Source of the DNA: Spirochaetales bacterium
Lineage (GTDB): Bacteria > Spirochaetota > Spirochaetia > ARS1246
DNA length: 64,000 nucleotides
Direction of reading: 5' to 3'
NCBI GenBank assembly: GCA_002688185.1
Contig: NZCE01000039.1
Location: 24,483-88,482, forward strand
The notes below the pieces were generated by a model. The model was not told the DNA's origin. It saw only the letters and a list, made by a program, of their open reading frames with translations, and did not search any database. Positions within the stretch are counted from its first letter, which is position 1; each line of letters starts with the position of its first letter. The translations under genes and the position numbers were made by a program. Shown piece after piece: positions 34,701 to 43,796 of the stretch.

Positions 34701-34746
34701 TACGGCTTGTCCCCTACGCTCCTATCTCAGGCGGAGCACCAAAAAG

Positions 34747-35529
34747 TTATTCCCCTGTCGATTCCTGGCGCACAGCCTCTCTTCTCACGGGCGGCAGGAA
34801 TGAGCGCAGCTTTTCTTCTAATATCCGCGGATTGTCGCCCGATTGGATTGAGAGGATACCCTCAATCATAATCTCTCGTACAAGGGTTTCATCCGCATCA
34901 CGATCTTCAAGCTTGTTTTTTACTGGAATCAACACCAAATTTGCCAAAATGGCTCCGTACATGGTGGTTATGAGTGCTAGCGACATGTTTGGACCGATTG
35001 AAGCCTCGTCCTCCAAGTTTGCTAGCATCGATATCAGTCCGGCCAACGTACCGACCATGCCAAAGGCAGGTGCTATTTTTGACCAATCGTCAAACAACTT
35101 TATCCCGACGGAATGTCGGGTTTGCAGCTGGTTAAGATCAGTATACAGTACGCTTTTAATAATATCGGGATCGGCCCCGTCAACTACGAGTTGGATTCCC
35201 TTTCTCAAGAAGTCATCCTCTACCTCTTCGAGATCGTCCTCGAGAGCGAGAAGCCCCTCCCTTCTTGCCTTTTCCGAAAAATTAACCAAGCTCGAGATTA
35301 TTCTTTCTTCCTCATGGTGTGGTACCTGCAGGACGATCCTGACGAACTTTATCACCCCGAGCAAGCGACCCATGGGATTGCCGACGAGCATCGCGCCAAA
35401 AGACCCCCCAATCACCATAAAGACCGACGGTATGTGTATAAAACCACCTATCTGACCGCCCGCGGAAAGTATTGACATGACTATCATGGCTAATCCGAGA
35501 CCGAGTCCTATAAGTGTGCCAAGATCCAT
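34747..35529 (-). CDS. motA: Flagellar stator protein MotA
   Basis: MotA makes the pentameric ring around MotB and turns the rotor by contact with FliG. The 260-residue protein has four membrane helices (two near 5-50, two near 148-205) with a large cytoplasmic loop between the second and third containing charged residues. The third helix has the conserved proline region KIAPAFGMVGTLAGL. It follows flbD by 6 bp and leads into motB. Confidence 0.96.
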   Translation of the reverse strand: MDLGTLIGLGLGLAMIVMSILSAGGQIGGFIHIPSVFMVIGGSFGAMLVGNPMGRLLGVIKFVRIVLQVPHHEEERIISSLVNFSEKARREGLLALEDDLEEVEDDFLRKGIQLVVDGADPDIIKSVLYTDLNQLQTRHSVGIKLFDDWSKIAPAFGMVGTLAGLISMLANLEDEASIGPNMSLALITTMYGAILANLVLIPVKNKLEDRDADETLVREIMIEGILSIQSGDNPRILEEKLRSFLPPVRREAVRQESTGE

Positions 35530-35535
35530 GTACGG

Positions 35536-35733
35536 TTACTCCTCGTTTTTGAAGGCTCCGATAAGACGCCTATATTGCACAATTTTACGAAAAATAGACT
35601 GATAGTCCTCCTGGACTATCAGCCGCTTTCCTGAGAGCATTACTAATGCGGTGTCAGGGATAGCCTCTATGTACTCTATCTGGTGCGGATTGACGTAGAA
35701 TATCTCCCCTCTCAGTCTTGTAACCTTTATCAT
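35536..35733 (-). CDS. flbD: FlbD family flagellar protein
   Basis: A 65-residue protein of the small FlbD family found between flgE and motA in spirochetes and some firmicutes. Its sequence (VTRLRGEIFYVNPHQIEYIE ... PDTALVMLSGKRLIVQEDYQ) is typical, with no membrane helix. The molecular role is not known; this is not the Caulobacter FlbD transcription factor. In Bacillus the equivalent protein (SwrD) raises stator power, which fits its place next to motA. Confidence 0.92.
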   Translation of the reverse strand: MIKVTRLRGEIFYVNPHQIEYIEAIPDTALVMLSGKRLIVQEDYQSIFRKIVQYRRLIGAFKNEE

Positions 35734-35756
35734 CTATCCACCAAGATTATGCTTCC

Positions 35757-37145
35757 CTATCGTTTAAGTGTCAGAATTTCCTGAAGCATCTGATCGCTCG
35801 TCTGTATTGTCCTCGAGTTGGCCTGAAATCCCCTCTGAGTCACGATCATGTCGGTAAACTGCTCGGCAAGATCTACATTGCTCATTTCCAGGGCACCCGA
35901 GATCAGTTTCCCTTTTCCCGCGATTCCCGATTCACCAATATTCGCTTCGCCGGAGTTAATGGTTTGGGCGTAGCTGCTCTCTCCGGCTTTCTCGAGTCCG
36001 CCGGGATTGGTAAACGAGGCAAGTGCCATTTGGCCGATGGTTCTCCGCGTACCGTTTGAGTAAACTCCGGTGATAATCCCCGACTGATCTATCTTATAGC
36101 TCTCCAAGTAGCCCATCGGATACCCGTTTTGACGATACGCTTTCGTCGAGCTCGATTCTGCAAATTGAGTAAGAGAGTTCACGTAGCTGCCTACGGTTCC
36201 TAAATTGAGGTTGAATGTCTGACGGATAAGGGCACCGGCGGCATCCGCGGTGGCCTCCTGTACATCGAAAGAAACCTGCACTTGGAGATCACCGGCATCT
36301 ACCAGATCTCCCTGATTATCAGTTGCCGAAAGGATCGCACCTAGATTGTCAAACTCGATAGTAAACGAGTTTGCGGTGCTGTTTGCGGCTCCGATATCGA
36401 TCAGCGAGTTGGTGCCCACTGCAACGTCAGGATCAATCGTGACCTCAGCCTGCCACTGGTTATTGATGCCCGGGATTTTGGTAAAATCCATACGCATGGT
36501 ATGTATATTGCCGAACGTGTCATAGATATCTTTGTCAACCGACCACGTACCTTCACGAATATCCGACTGAGCGGCGCCCGGTGAAATTTCCGGGGTACGC
36601 TTGTCCAGGTTGCTCGCAAGAAACACTTCTGTGGTTGCCGCGGCCGGGTCCTTTGATCCCACGGGGACTACCAAGTCCTCGACGTCGGCAGCGGCGTTGA
36701 TAAACTGCAGGCCGTCTATTGTCTGGGCCATCCACCCCTGCACCCGCATACCATTCGCCGGGTTTACCAGCGTTCCGTTTTCATCGAGGCCAAATGCGCC
36801 GGCCCGCGTAAAAAAGAACTTTTCTCCGGAATTCAGGACAAAAAAGCCGTTCCCTTGTACGGCTACATCGCTTACCACTCCGGTTGTCTGAAGGGAGCCC
36901 TGGACATGGATTGTGTCGATTGCCGCTACATTTGCACCGAGCCCGACCTGTTTGGGATTGGTGCCGCCAAGCTCATCTGTTGGTCTTGCCGCTCCCTGAA
37001 TCGTCTGGGATAAAAGGTCTTGAAAGTTTACCCTGCCCTTCTTAAATCCAATGGTATTTACATTTGAGATGTTGTTGCCGATTACGTCCATTCGAATCTG
37101 ATGGTTCTGCAGACCAGAAACTCCGGCAAACAATGATCGCATCAT
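35757..37145 (-). CDS. flgE: Flagellar hook protein FlgE (cysteine-free)
   Basis: FlgE polymerises into the hook, the universal joint of the flagellum. The 462-residue protein has the conserved rod/hook N-terminus ([38 protein letters not shown]), a variable D1/D2 region and the C-terminal helix [21 protein letters not shown] find no cysteine in the whole sequence. In other spirochetes FlgE subunits crosslink themselves by lysinoalanine formed from a conserved cysteine and lysine, so that chemistry should be impossible here. It is downstream of flgD and upstream of flbD. Confidence 0.96.
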   Translation of the reverse strand: MMRSLFAGVSGLQNHQIRMDVIGNNISNVNTIGFKKGRVNFQDLLSQTIQGAARPTDELGGTNPKQVGLGANVAAIDTIHVQGSLQTTGVVSDVAVQGNGFFVLNSGEKFFFTRAGAFGLDENGTLVNPANGMRVQGWMAQTIDGLQFINAAADVEDLVVPVGSKDPAAATTEVFLASNLDKRTPEISPGAAQSDIREGTWSVDKDIYDTFGNIHTMRMDFTKIPGINNQWQAEVTIDPDVAVGTNSLIDIGAANSTANSFTIEFDNLGAILSATDNQGDLVDAGDLQVQVSFDVQEATADAAGALIRQTFNLNLGTVGSYVNSLTQFAESSSTKAYRQNGYPMGYLESYKIDQSGIITGVYSNGTRRTIGQMALASFTNPGGLEKAGESSYAQTINSGEANIGESGIAGKGKLISGALEMSNVDLAEQFTDMIVTQRGFQANSRTIQTSDQMLQEILTLKR

Positions 37146-37157
37146 AGAGCAGTCTCC

Positions 37158-37589
37158 TTATTCTCGTATCTTCTCGACCTTATCAAAATTAAAATATCTG
37201 CCGTTGACCAGGACACGAGGCGCTTCCCTTCCAGCAACCTCTTCTACAACACCGGTAATCACCGCATCACCGTCAACGATATCGACAATCCGGCCCAATA
37301 GACCCAGCGCCTGGCTCGTCGAGAGGATCCCGGCGAGTTTCCCAAAATCTTGGCTCATATTCGTCATCTGCTCGAGTGAGGAAAATTGCGCCATTTGTGC
37401 GATAAACTCCGTATCTTTCATCGGCTCAGTGGGATCCTGATGGGTCAACTGGGTAACAAGTATCTTGAGAAAGTCATCTTTGTCCAAAGTTTGGGCGTTG
37501 GCCGGATTGCCTAGACTTTTGTTTAGCGCCTCGATCTGCATCCTGGTCTGAGCCGTTTCCTGTGATGATAATAACGCCGCCAACTCCAT
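37158..37589 (-). CDS. flgD: Hook capping protein FlgD
   Basis: FlgD caps the growing hook and is discarded after completion. The 143-residue product is a short FlgD with the conserved N-terminal region (LDKDDFLKILVTQLTHQDPT and EPMKDTEFIAQMAQFSSLEQM) and a small C-terminal beta region; the larger C-terminal Ig-like domains seen in enteric FlgD are absent, as in several spirochetes. It is 10 bp after fliK and 12 bp before flgE. Confidence 0.95.
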   Translation of the reverse strand: MELAALLSSQETAQTRMQIEALNKSLGNPANAQTLDKDDFLKILVTQLTHQDPTEPMKDTEFIAQMAQFSSLEQMTNMSQDFGKLAGILSTSQALGLLGRIVDIVDGDAVITGVVEEVAGREAPRVLVNGRYFNFDKVEKIRE

Positions 37590-37599
37590 TCTTAGCTCC

Positions 37600-39288
37600 T
37601 CATATAACTAGGTTGATTAAATCACTGGTTTGATTTATCTCTTCAAGTATCGGTACAGCATCCTGCAGGTGTTTAAGGGTTTTTGCGCTCGAATCTTGCT
37701 CAGCGTCCCGACCCGAAGATTGCCTGCTGTCTCTTCGGTCGACCAACACCTCAAACCCTTCAGCTTCAAACCCATTTTCTCGAAATGCCCTGTAGAGTGA
37801 TTCCAAATCGTTATCAAGAGAATCCTTGACAGTAGCATTATCCACAAATATCCGGCCCGTCAGCCGGTTGTCATCCAGTTGTATCCGTACTCGGAGCCTT
37901 CCAAGATGCTCGGGTTTGAGCACTAAACGAATTTCCCCACGATTATTATTTTTGAGAATTATGCCGGTTTGGCGAACAATTTGGCTGTCGATAAGCTCCC
38001 TGGTTTCAGAGGCAAACGGTGATTGCATACCAAACGGCTGAGCAATCTCTTGGGTCCCGCGATGGGTTTTTGTGAGGAAGATTTCCACCGTCCTCACCTC
38101 ACCGTTCTCAACCCCCGACAAACTCTCAGAGCTTTCACCGACGGACCCAACCTCGGCAAGGCCTGCCTGTTCGCCTATGGCCGCCTTTCCGGCCTCAGCA
38201 GCGGCGCTTTCGCCCAGGGCATTTCTGCCGGTGCCGCCCTTTGATGTGCGATTCCCATGGGTTTTGGGGAGACTGTCCGTCCCATGCTGTTGCTTCTCAG
38301 CGGCGCCACCCACTCGAAGGTTAGCCTGCGCTTTGTTATACTGCCCGGTAACCTTTTCGCTTTGCTGCATTTCGAGGCGCAGCGCATTCCGTTCATTTAC
38401 GGTTAGTGCGGGCCCGTTCGCGCGGGGAAGCGTTCCCAGAGACGACCTCTGAGTTTGCCGTTTCGAGCGCGTTTGCGAGTCCTGCTGCGTGAGTCGCTGC
38501 CCGTGGGGCGACATAGGCAGCGATGTGCCCGGTTGCGCCAGTCGCTGCGAGTCCTGCTGCGGGATCTGCTGCGCACGCTGTTGCACGCGCCGATTATCAA
38601 TTATGTCTATCCGTTGACTTGCAGTGCTTTTCTTGGCGGCTTCGACCTTCCTACTAACTTCGGCCTCTCGGCCTCGGCTTCTTGGCGTTGCCGGCCGCTC
38701 CTCGCCGGAAATCCTGAGAAAAGTCTTAACGCTCTTCCTGTGCGAGCCAAGACTCAAGGTCCCGCTGAGATCGGTGCTGCCCACCGGGTCCCCGGACTTT
38801 GATTTCCGCAAGTTTTCAAGGTTATTTTTTTGAGCTCCGTCTCCCGGCGTCTTGGTGGTTTTGGTGGGGCCGTTATTCTCGACTTCCGGTCTGTCTCCCG
38901 TTACTTCTGTCTCGCCGATTGAGTCTTTGCCGGCTTTCTCCGATGGACCACTGGAAACGGGCTTTAGCTCGTCCCTCATTCCATCCATCGGCCGCTTCTG
39001 AGCTCCTTCAGAGGTCCCCGAGGATTCTGCCGCATGCCCTTGACGTTGCCGGCTTTGGGAATCGGTTTCCCCAGCGCCTGTGCTATCATACGGGACACGG
39101 CCGGTCATGGAGCCCTGAGATTGCTCGTTTAAAAGCCTTTGAAACGACTCTAAAAAAGAGCCGGGTTTCGCCACATCATACGGATCGGAATATATCTGAT
39201 TATCGAGTATAGATGTGTCGGCAATGGATCCCTTACCAAAAGGTATTAAGGAGGCGTATTGCTGTGACTGGTCGGCAATTAGCAGCAC
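37600..39288 (-). CDS. fliK: Flagellar hook-length control protein FliK
   Basis: FliK is the secreted ruler that measures the hook and triggers the FlhB switch. The long N-terminal part (about 1-420) is Gln/Ser/Arg-rich, low in hydrophobics and probably unfolded, with loose repeats such as QQDSQRL and QRLTQQDSQT. The C-terminal domain (about 425-520) has the FliK family signature IRLVLKPEHLGRLRVRIQLD. The 562-residue length is in the range for FliK. Order fliJ-flbB-fliK-flgD is that of spirochetes. The repeat-rich N-terminus is the part whose length sets hook length in other species. Confidence 0.9.
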   Translation of the reverse strand: MLLIADQSQQYASLIPFGKGSIADTSILDNQIYSDPYDVAKPGSFLESFQRLLNEQSQGSMTGRVPYDSTGAGETDSQSRQRQGHAAESSGTSEGAQKRPMDGMRDELKPVSSGPSEKAGKDSIGETEVTGDRPEVENNGPTKTTKTPGDGAQKNNLENLRKSKSGDPVGSTDLSGTLSLGSHRKSVKTFLRISGEERPATPRSRGREAEVSRKVEAAKKSTASQRIDIIDNRRVQQRAQQIPQQDSQRLAQPGTSLPMSPHGQRLTQQDSQTRSKRQTQRSSLGTLPRANGPALTVNERNALRLEMQQSEKVTGQYNKAQANLRVGGAAEKQQHGTDSLPKTHGNRTSKGGTGRNALGESAAAEAGKAAIGEQAGLAEVGSVGESSESLSGVENGEVRTVEIFLTKTHRGTQEIAQPFGMQSPFASETRELIDSQIVRQTGIILKNNNRGEIRLVLKPEHLGRLRVRIQLDDNRLTGRIFVDNATVKDSLDNDLESLYRAFRENGFEAEGFEVLVDRRDSRQSSGRDAEQDSSAKTLKHLQDAVPILEEINQTSDLINLVI

Positions 39289-39308
39289 TTATTTACTCCG
39301 TTTCACGG

Positions 39309-39929
39309 TCAGCTCGGTTTATCGATCATCTTCTCTTGTATTCGTGCGGAACGGCTGGGAGGCATCAATTGCAGCCAAAAGCTTGCCACTGAATTTTCAC
39401 CTTGCTCAGCCGCCACCGTGTCGGTCATCCGCAAAATGTCGATGATATCCTGATCATCCATCTCAACGAGCCGTACTACCGCCTCCTCAGGCGGCATATT
39501 TACAAACTGTTGAGACACTGCTCTTAAGTTTTCATTTCTATTGTCGTACTGTTTTAGCCTCGCGTTAAACGATTTTTCCCTTTCCACCAACGCCCCCTCA
39601 TTCTCCCGTACCGTCTCCATCATTTGGGTCAGCTCCGCCTCCCGCATATCGAGCTCTCCTTTCCTAATCTCGAGCTCCTCGAGTTGGAGCTCGAGTGCCT
39701 GCCACTGTTGCTCGATTCGTTGCTGGTCGAGAAGGTCAGGCGCTGCCGGCGCTTCCAACGGGCTGCGTGGTTTGATACCCACGAGTCTGAGCACGGGAGA
39801 AAACGTATCTTTGACATCGATTAATCCGAGATAATCAAGGAAAATCAGTCCACTAAAAATCAGCACCACGAGTGTTAGAATCAGGACGATAATCCGCGGG
39901 CCTACACCAACCGTATTGTACCGTGCCAC
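39309..39929 (-). CDS. flbB: Periplasmic flagellar collar protein FlbB
   Basis: FlbB is specific to spirochetes, where in Borrelia it forms the base of the collar that surrounds the motor and recruits stators. The 206-residue protein has one N-terminal membrane helix (about 12-34), a long glutamate-rich coiled coil (about 68-120) and a C-terminal MgtE-N-like helical domain (FVNMPPEEAVVRLVEMDDQD, IIDILRMTDTVAAEQG). Its presence is one of the best markers that this is a spirochete. It is encoded between fliJ and fliK. Confidence 0.92.
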   Translation of the reverse strand: MARYNTVGVGPRIIVLILTLVVLIFSGLIFLDYLGLIDVKDTFSPVLRLVGIKPRSPLEAPAAPDLLDQQRIEQQWQALELQLEELEIRKGELDMREAELTQMMETVRENEGALVEREKSFNARLKQYDNRNENLRAVSQQFVNMPPEEAVVRLVEMDDQDIIDILRMTDTVAAEQGENSVASFWLQLMPPSRSARIQEKMIDKPS

Positions 39930-39931
39930 CG

Positions 39932-40390
39932 TTACTCCTCAGCTCCAAAACTGCCCGGCAATTTGCGGGCTGCCCTTCCAGTATTAATGTCGTCAATCTC
40001 TTTTACCTCCTCGAGCTTCTGTTTTTTACTATAGGCTTCCGAGAGTTTATCCTTGAGGTTTGAAAGAACTTTCCGATCCTTTGATGCATCTAGATATCCG
40101 GCCTGTACTTCTTTTCGTTCTTTTTCTCTCTCAGCCAACTCTGCATTTCTATGCCCAATTTCTTGATCAATCCTCGCCAGATAAAGGTGGTTTTGAAGCA
40201 AATCCGCCATTTGGGGCTGCTTTTTCATTCCACGCAAAGCCGCTCGAGCTTTAAGATATGTTCGATCATCGATCTCTCGTGACAATCGAACACATTTGCC
40301 GGTGGCCATACCTAATTTGAGCTCCCATTCCCTTTCCCGATATGCCCGGAGAGAAAGGATGCGCTCTAATTTGAAGCGAAATCGTTTCAT
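39932..40390 (-). CDS. fliJ: Flagellar export chaperone FliJ
   Basis: FliJ is the coiled-coil stalk of the FliH-FliI ATPase complex and contacts FlhA. The 152-residue protein is nearly all helical, with the typical start RFRFKLERILSLRAYREREW and alternating charges throughout. It overlaps the fliI end by 4 bp. The Borrelia name for the equivalent gene is flbA. Confidence 0.9.
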   Translation of the reverse strand: MKRFRFKLERILSLRAYREREWELKLGMATGKCVRLSREIDDRTYLKARAALRGMKKQPQMADLLQNHLYLARIDQEIGHRNAELAEREKERKEVQAGYLDASKDRKVLSNLKDKLSEAYSKKQKLEEVKEIDDINTGRAARKLPGSFGAEE

Positions 40391-41724
40391 GCGCTTTCCC
40401 CCTCGACTTGAGTATCCATCCCTACAATCTCTCCCATCCTGTTTACGGTCGTCCCGATCTCGACCTTCTCCGTAATCCCTTGAATCAGGAAATCATTAAT
40501 AGCGTCGATTTTTGTGATGGCTTCATCAATATTCGGATTGCTTCCCTCGGCATAGGCCCCAACGCTGATTAGGTCCTCAGCCTCAGTGTACGTTGCGAGC
40601 AATCTCCGGAATCGGCCCGCTGCATCCTGTTCTGCTGCGGATGTTACTTTAGTGGCAAGTCGGGACAGGGATGCCAAAATATCAACGGCGGGATAGTGGT
40701 ACCGCTCGGCAAGCCGCCGGCTCAGGATGATGTGACCATCGAGAATCCCGCGCACGGCGTCCGAAATGGGCTCATCCATATCGTCACCTTCCACAAGAAT
40801 CGTATAAAAACCTGTGATGGTACCACAGTTTGAGGTCCCGCACCGCTCCAACAACTTTGGCAAGATAGAGAACACTGAAGGCGTATACCCCCTGGTGGCC
40901 GGCGGCTCCCCGGTAGCCAGTCCGATCTCCCGCTGGGCCCTGGCGAACCGCGTCACTGAGTCGAAAAGCAGCATGACATCCTTGCCCTGATCACGAAAAT
41001 ACTCGGCAATTGTTGTAGCGATGAACGCTCCGCGCAGACGCGAGAGAGGCGGAGAATCAGATTTGGCCACTACGATGACCGATCTTTTTAGGCCTTCGCG
41101 CCCAAGATCATTCTCAATAAACTCACGCACCTCCCTTCCGCGCTCACCAATGAGAGCAATCACGTTGACGTCAGCACTCGTGTTGCGAGCGATCATCCCG
41201 AGAAGAGTTGATTTACCAACTCCGCTGCCTGAAAAAATGCCCAGTCGCTGCCCTTTACCCACGGCGCACAGCGCATCAATCGAGCGGATTCCCGTGACTA
41301 TTCGTTCCGAAATCTGTGCCCTTTTAAGTACATCGGGTGGTTCAGAGAAAATGGAATACCAGTCCACGGCGCCGGCAAAACCTCTGCCATCAATTGGTCG
41401 ACCCATGGAATCCAGCACGCGTCCGAGTAACTTATCTGAGACTGGTACATTGAGTGTTTCGCCCATTGCCACTACCTGGCACCCGATTTCCAAACCTTCA
41501 GCATCTGAAAAAGGCATAAGCTGGGCGATCTGACCGTGAATGCCGACTACCTCAGCCCAGATAATCTGATCGTATTTTGGGATTATGATTTGGCAGAGCT
41601 CACCAAGAATAACCTGCGGTCCTTTGCTCTCGATAAGAAGTCCATGAATCCGGGTTACTGTTCCGGTGTGCTTAATGGGATCAATCCGCCTGACGGCAAG
41701 CCCATATTTTTCAAAGAGTGCCAC
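40387..41724 (-). CDS. fliI: Flagellar export ATPase FliI
   Basis: FliI is the F1-ATPase-beta-like hexamer that energises flagellar export. The P-loop is GSGVGKST, with GERGREVREFIENDLG and the LLFDSVTRFARAQREIGLATGEPP region (two parts) as further signatures. Length 445 residues is standard. The start is GTG at 41724 with a strong GGGAGGGG ribosome site. It follows fliH by 80 bp. Confidence 0.97.
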   Translation of the reverse strand: MALFEKYGLAVRRIDPIKHTGTVTRIHGLLIESKGPQVILGELCQIIIPKYDQIIWAEVVGIHGQIAQLMPFSDAEGLEIGCQVVAMGETLNVPVSDKLLGRVLDSMGRPIDGRGFAGAVDWYSIFSEPPDVLKRAQISERIVTGIRSIDALCAVGKGQRLGIFSGSGVGKSTLLGMIARNTSADVNVIALIGERGREVREFIENDLGREGLKRSVIVVAKSDSPPLSRLRGAFIATTIAEYFRDQGKDVMLLFDSVTRFARAQREIGLATGEPPATRGYTPSVFSILPKLLERCGTSNCGTITGFYTILVEGDDMDEPISDAVRGILDGHIILSRRLAERYHYPAVDILASLSRLATKVTSAAEQDAAGRFRRLLATYTEAEDLISVGAYAEGSNPNIDEAITKIDAINDFLIQGITEKVEIGTTVNRMGEIVGMDTQVEGESA

Positions 41725-41804
41725 GATTTCCCCTCCCAGTTAATCGTCAAGTCGCTCTCAGCGATGTGTCAGTTATTTTTGCTATTACAGATCGTATTCG
41801 CCGG

Positions 41805-42713
41805 TCATCCCTCCCCGCGAACTCGGATTGGCGCCAACTCCAGAATTTTCTCCTCAATCTCGTGGAGCTGGCTCGATATGCGGCCGTCGATCTGACCAAA
41901 GTCAGTCTCTATAATGCAGCCGCCCTTATCCACCGACGAGTCTTCTACTACTGTCACCGATCCCACCGAATCGACCATTCTGGTGAAATCCTTTACGTGA
42001 TCAGAAGTGAGCTTTACGTCCTCTAGATTAACCCTGATAATCACCTCTCCCCGGCTCTTGAGTTTCCGCAACGATTGAATAACATTATTGATAACCACAT
42101 TTTTCTGATTTTCGGAAATGACCTTGACCACCTTTTTTGCGATGAGAAGCACCAAATTGATGACTTGTGTCTCCGACTCCTCGATGATTTCATTTCGCTT
42201 CTCGATGGCATGATCTATCACCGAATGGACTTGTTTTACCAGGCGGTCGACTTCCTCTGTGCCTGTCTGGTATCCCTCCTCCCGGCCGTTGCCATAGCCT
42301 TCCTTCCGAGCGGCCTCATTGATTTCAGACGCCCGGTCCTGGGCATCCGCAATTAGTTGCGCAGACCTGGACTCGGCATCCTGAACGGTGCGTGCTGCTT
42401 CATCTTCAGCCTGCTGCTTTGCCTGCTGCGCCTCATCAGTTTTTCTCTTTACCTCTTCAAACGCCCTTGCCTCAGCGTCGCTTACGATGCCGGCTGCCTC
42501 GGCGTTTGCCTTCTCGATCATTCCCGACTTTTCGCGATCCCAAGATTCCCTGAAAGCTTCCGCCTCTCGCCTTAAATCATCAGCGGTTGGGCCGGTATAT
42601 TCGGGCATCTCCTCCATCGTCTCAACTTCATCGACCAAACCCTCAGGAGGTTCAACCTGAACACTCGAGGTTAGATTTACGATTTCCGTAGGACGAAATA
42701 CGTTTTTTGCCAA
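41805..42713 (-). CDS. fliH: Flagellar export regulator FliH
   Basis: FliH is the peripheral stalk that binds FliI and docks it at the C-ring. The 302-residue protein is Glu/Ala/Gln-rich with long coiled coils (about 40-170), a GYGNGREEGYQTGTEEVDRL segment (GxxxG-like repeats are a FliH mark) and a C-terminal V-ATPase-E-like domain (VLLIAKKVVKVISENQKNVV). It is between fliG and fliI as usual. Confidence 0.93.
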   Translation of the reverse strand: MAKNVFRPTEIVNLTSSVQVEPPEGLVDEVETMEEMPEYTGPTADDLRREAEAFRESWDREKSGMIEKANAEAAGIVSDAEARAFEEVKRKTDEAQQAKQQAEDEAARTVQDAESRSAQLIADAQDRASEINEAARKEGYGNGREEGYQTGTEEVDRLVKQVHSVIDHAIEKRNEIIEESETQVINLVLLIAKKVVKVISENQKNVVINNVIQSLRKLKSRGEVIIRVNLEDVKLTSDHVKDFTRMVDSVGSVTVVEDSSVDKGGCIIETDFGQIDGRISSQLHEIEEKILELAPIRVRGEG

Positions 42714-42728
42714 CTTCCCACTCCCGGA

Positions 42729-43793
42729 CTAGATAACCATCTCGTCCTCGCCCGAACGGGCCACAACGATCTCTCCTTGATCCTCAAGTTTGCGGATTAT
42801 CGATACTATCTTCTGCTGAGTCTCTTCCACGTCTTTAAGCCGAACAGGTCCCATATACTCCATCTCTTCTTTTAGAAGCGAGGATGCCCGTTTAGACATA
42901 TTTCGGTAGATCTTGTCCTGAACCTCCGCCTCCACGCCTCGCAAAGCCTTTGCCAGCTCGGCGGTATCAACTTCTCTCAAAACCTTTTGGATCGCTCGAT
43001 CATCGAGAAGCACGATGTCCTCAAATACAAACATCCGCTTCTTGATTTCCTCGGCGAGCTCTGGATCCTCTTCCTCGAGGGATTCGATAATAGTTTTTTC
43101 CGTAGACCGGTCCACAAGGTTGAGAATCTCAACGATATTTTCCACGCCGCCGGCGGCCGTATAGTCCTCTTGTGACAACGTTGAAAGCTTTTTCTCGAGA
43201 ACACGTTCGACTTCCCTGAGGACCTCAGGCGATGTCCGCTCCATTGTGGCGATACGCTTTGCCACGTCCGACTGAACCTCATGAGGTAGACTCCCAAGTA
43301 TAATCGACGCCTTCTGAGGCTCTAAAAACGCCAGAATGAGGGCGATCGTCTGAGGGTGCTCCTGCTGGATAAAGTTTAGTAGATGGGCGGGATCGGTCCT
43401 TCTAATAAAATCAAAGGGTCGCACCTGGAGCGAGCTGGTTAGCCGGTTGATAATATCGACGGCCTTTTGAGAACCCAAAGATTTTTCTAAAAGTTCTCTG
43501 GCGTAATCAATGCCGCCGCTCGAGATAAAATCTTGGGCCATCATGAGCTCTTTGAACTCGAGAAGCACTTTGTCCCGTTCTTCCGGCTCGATGGTATCCA
43601 GCCTCGCTATCTCAAATGTGAGGGCTTCGATCTCATCCTCCCGCAGATGTTTGAAGATCTCCGAGGAAATCTCTGAGCCGAGGGTAACGAGAAAAACCGC
43701 CGCTTTCTGCCTTCCGGTGAGATTTTTATTTGCGCCGGGCTTACTTGGAGCTCCTGACGCCGGGATAGTTTGGGTAGCCGCCTGCTTAGCCAT
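42729..43793 (-). CDS. fliG: Flagellar motor switch protein FliG
   Basis: FliG is the C-ring protein that takes torque from MotA. The 354-residue product starts with an Ala/Pro-rich tail, then FliG_N, FliG_M (FIQQEHPQTIALILAFLEP, with the EHPQT motif) and FliG_C (VLLDDRAIQKVLREVDTAEL, with the charged torque helix). Spirochetes often have two FliG proteins; this one, between fliF and fliH and of full length, is the motor-type FliG. It is encoded 3 bp downstream of fliF. Confidence 0.97.
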   Translation of the reverse strand: MAKQAATQTIPASGAPSKPGANKNLTGRQKAAVFLVTLGSEISSEIFKHLREDEIEALTFEIARLDTIEPEERDKVLLEFKELMMAQDFISSGGIDYARELLEKSLGSQKAVDIINRLTSSLQVRPFDFIRRTDPAHLLNFIQQEHPQTIALILAFLEPQKASIILGSLPHEVQSDVAKRIATMERTSPEVLREVERVLEKKLSTLSQEDYTAAGGVENIVEILNLVDRSTEKTIIESLEEEDPELAEEIKKRMFVFEDIVLLDDRAIQKVLREVDTAELAKALRGVEAEVQDKIYRNMSKRASSLLKEEMEYMGPVRLKDVEETQQKIVSIIRKLEDQGEIVVARSGEDEMVI

Positions 43794-43796
43794 AGG

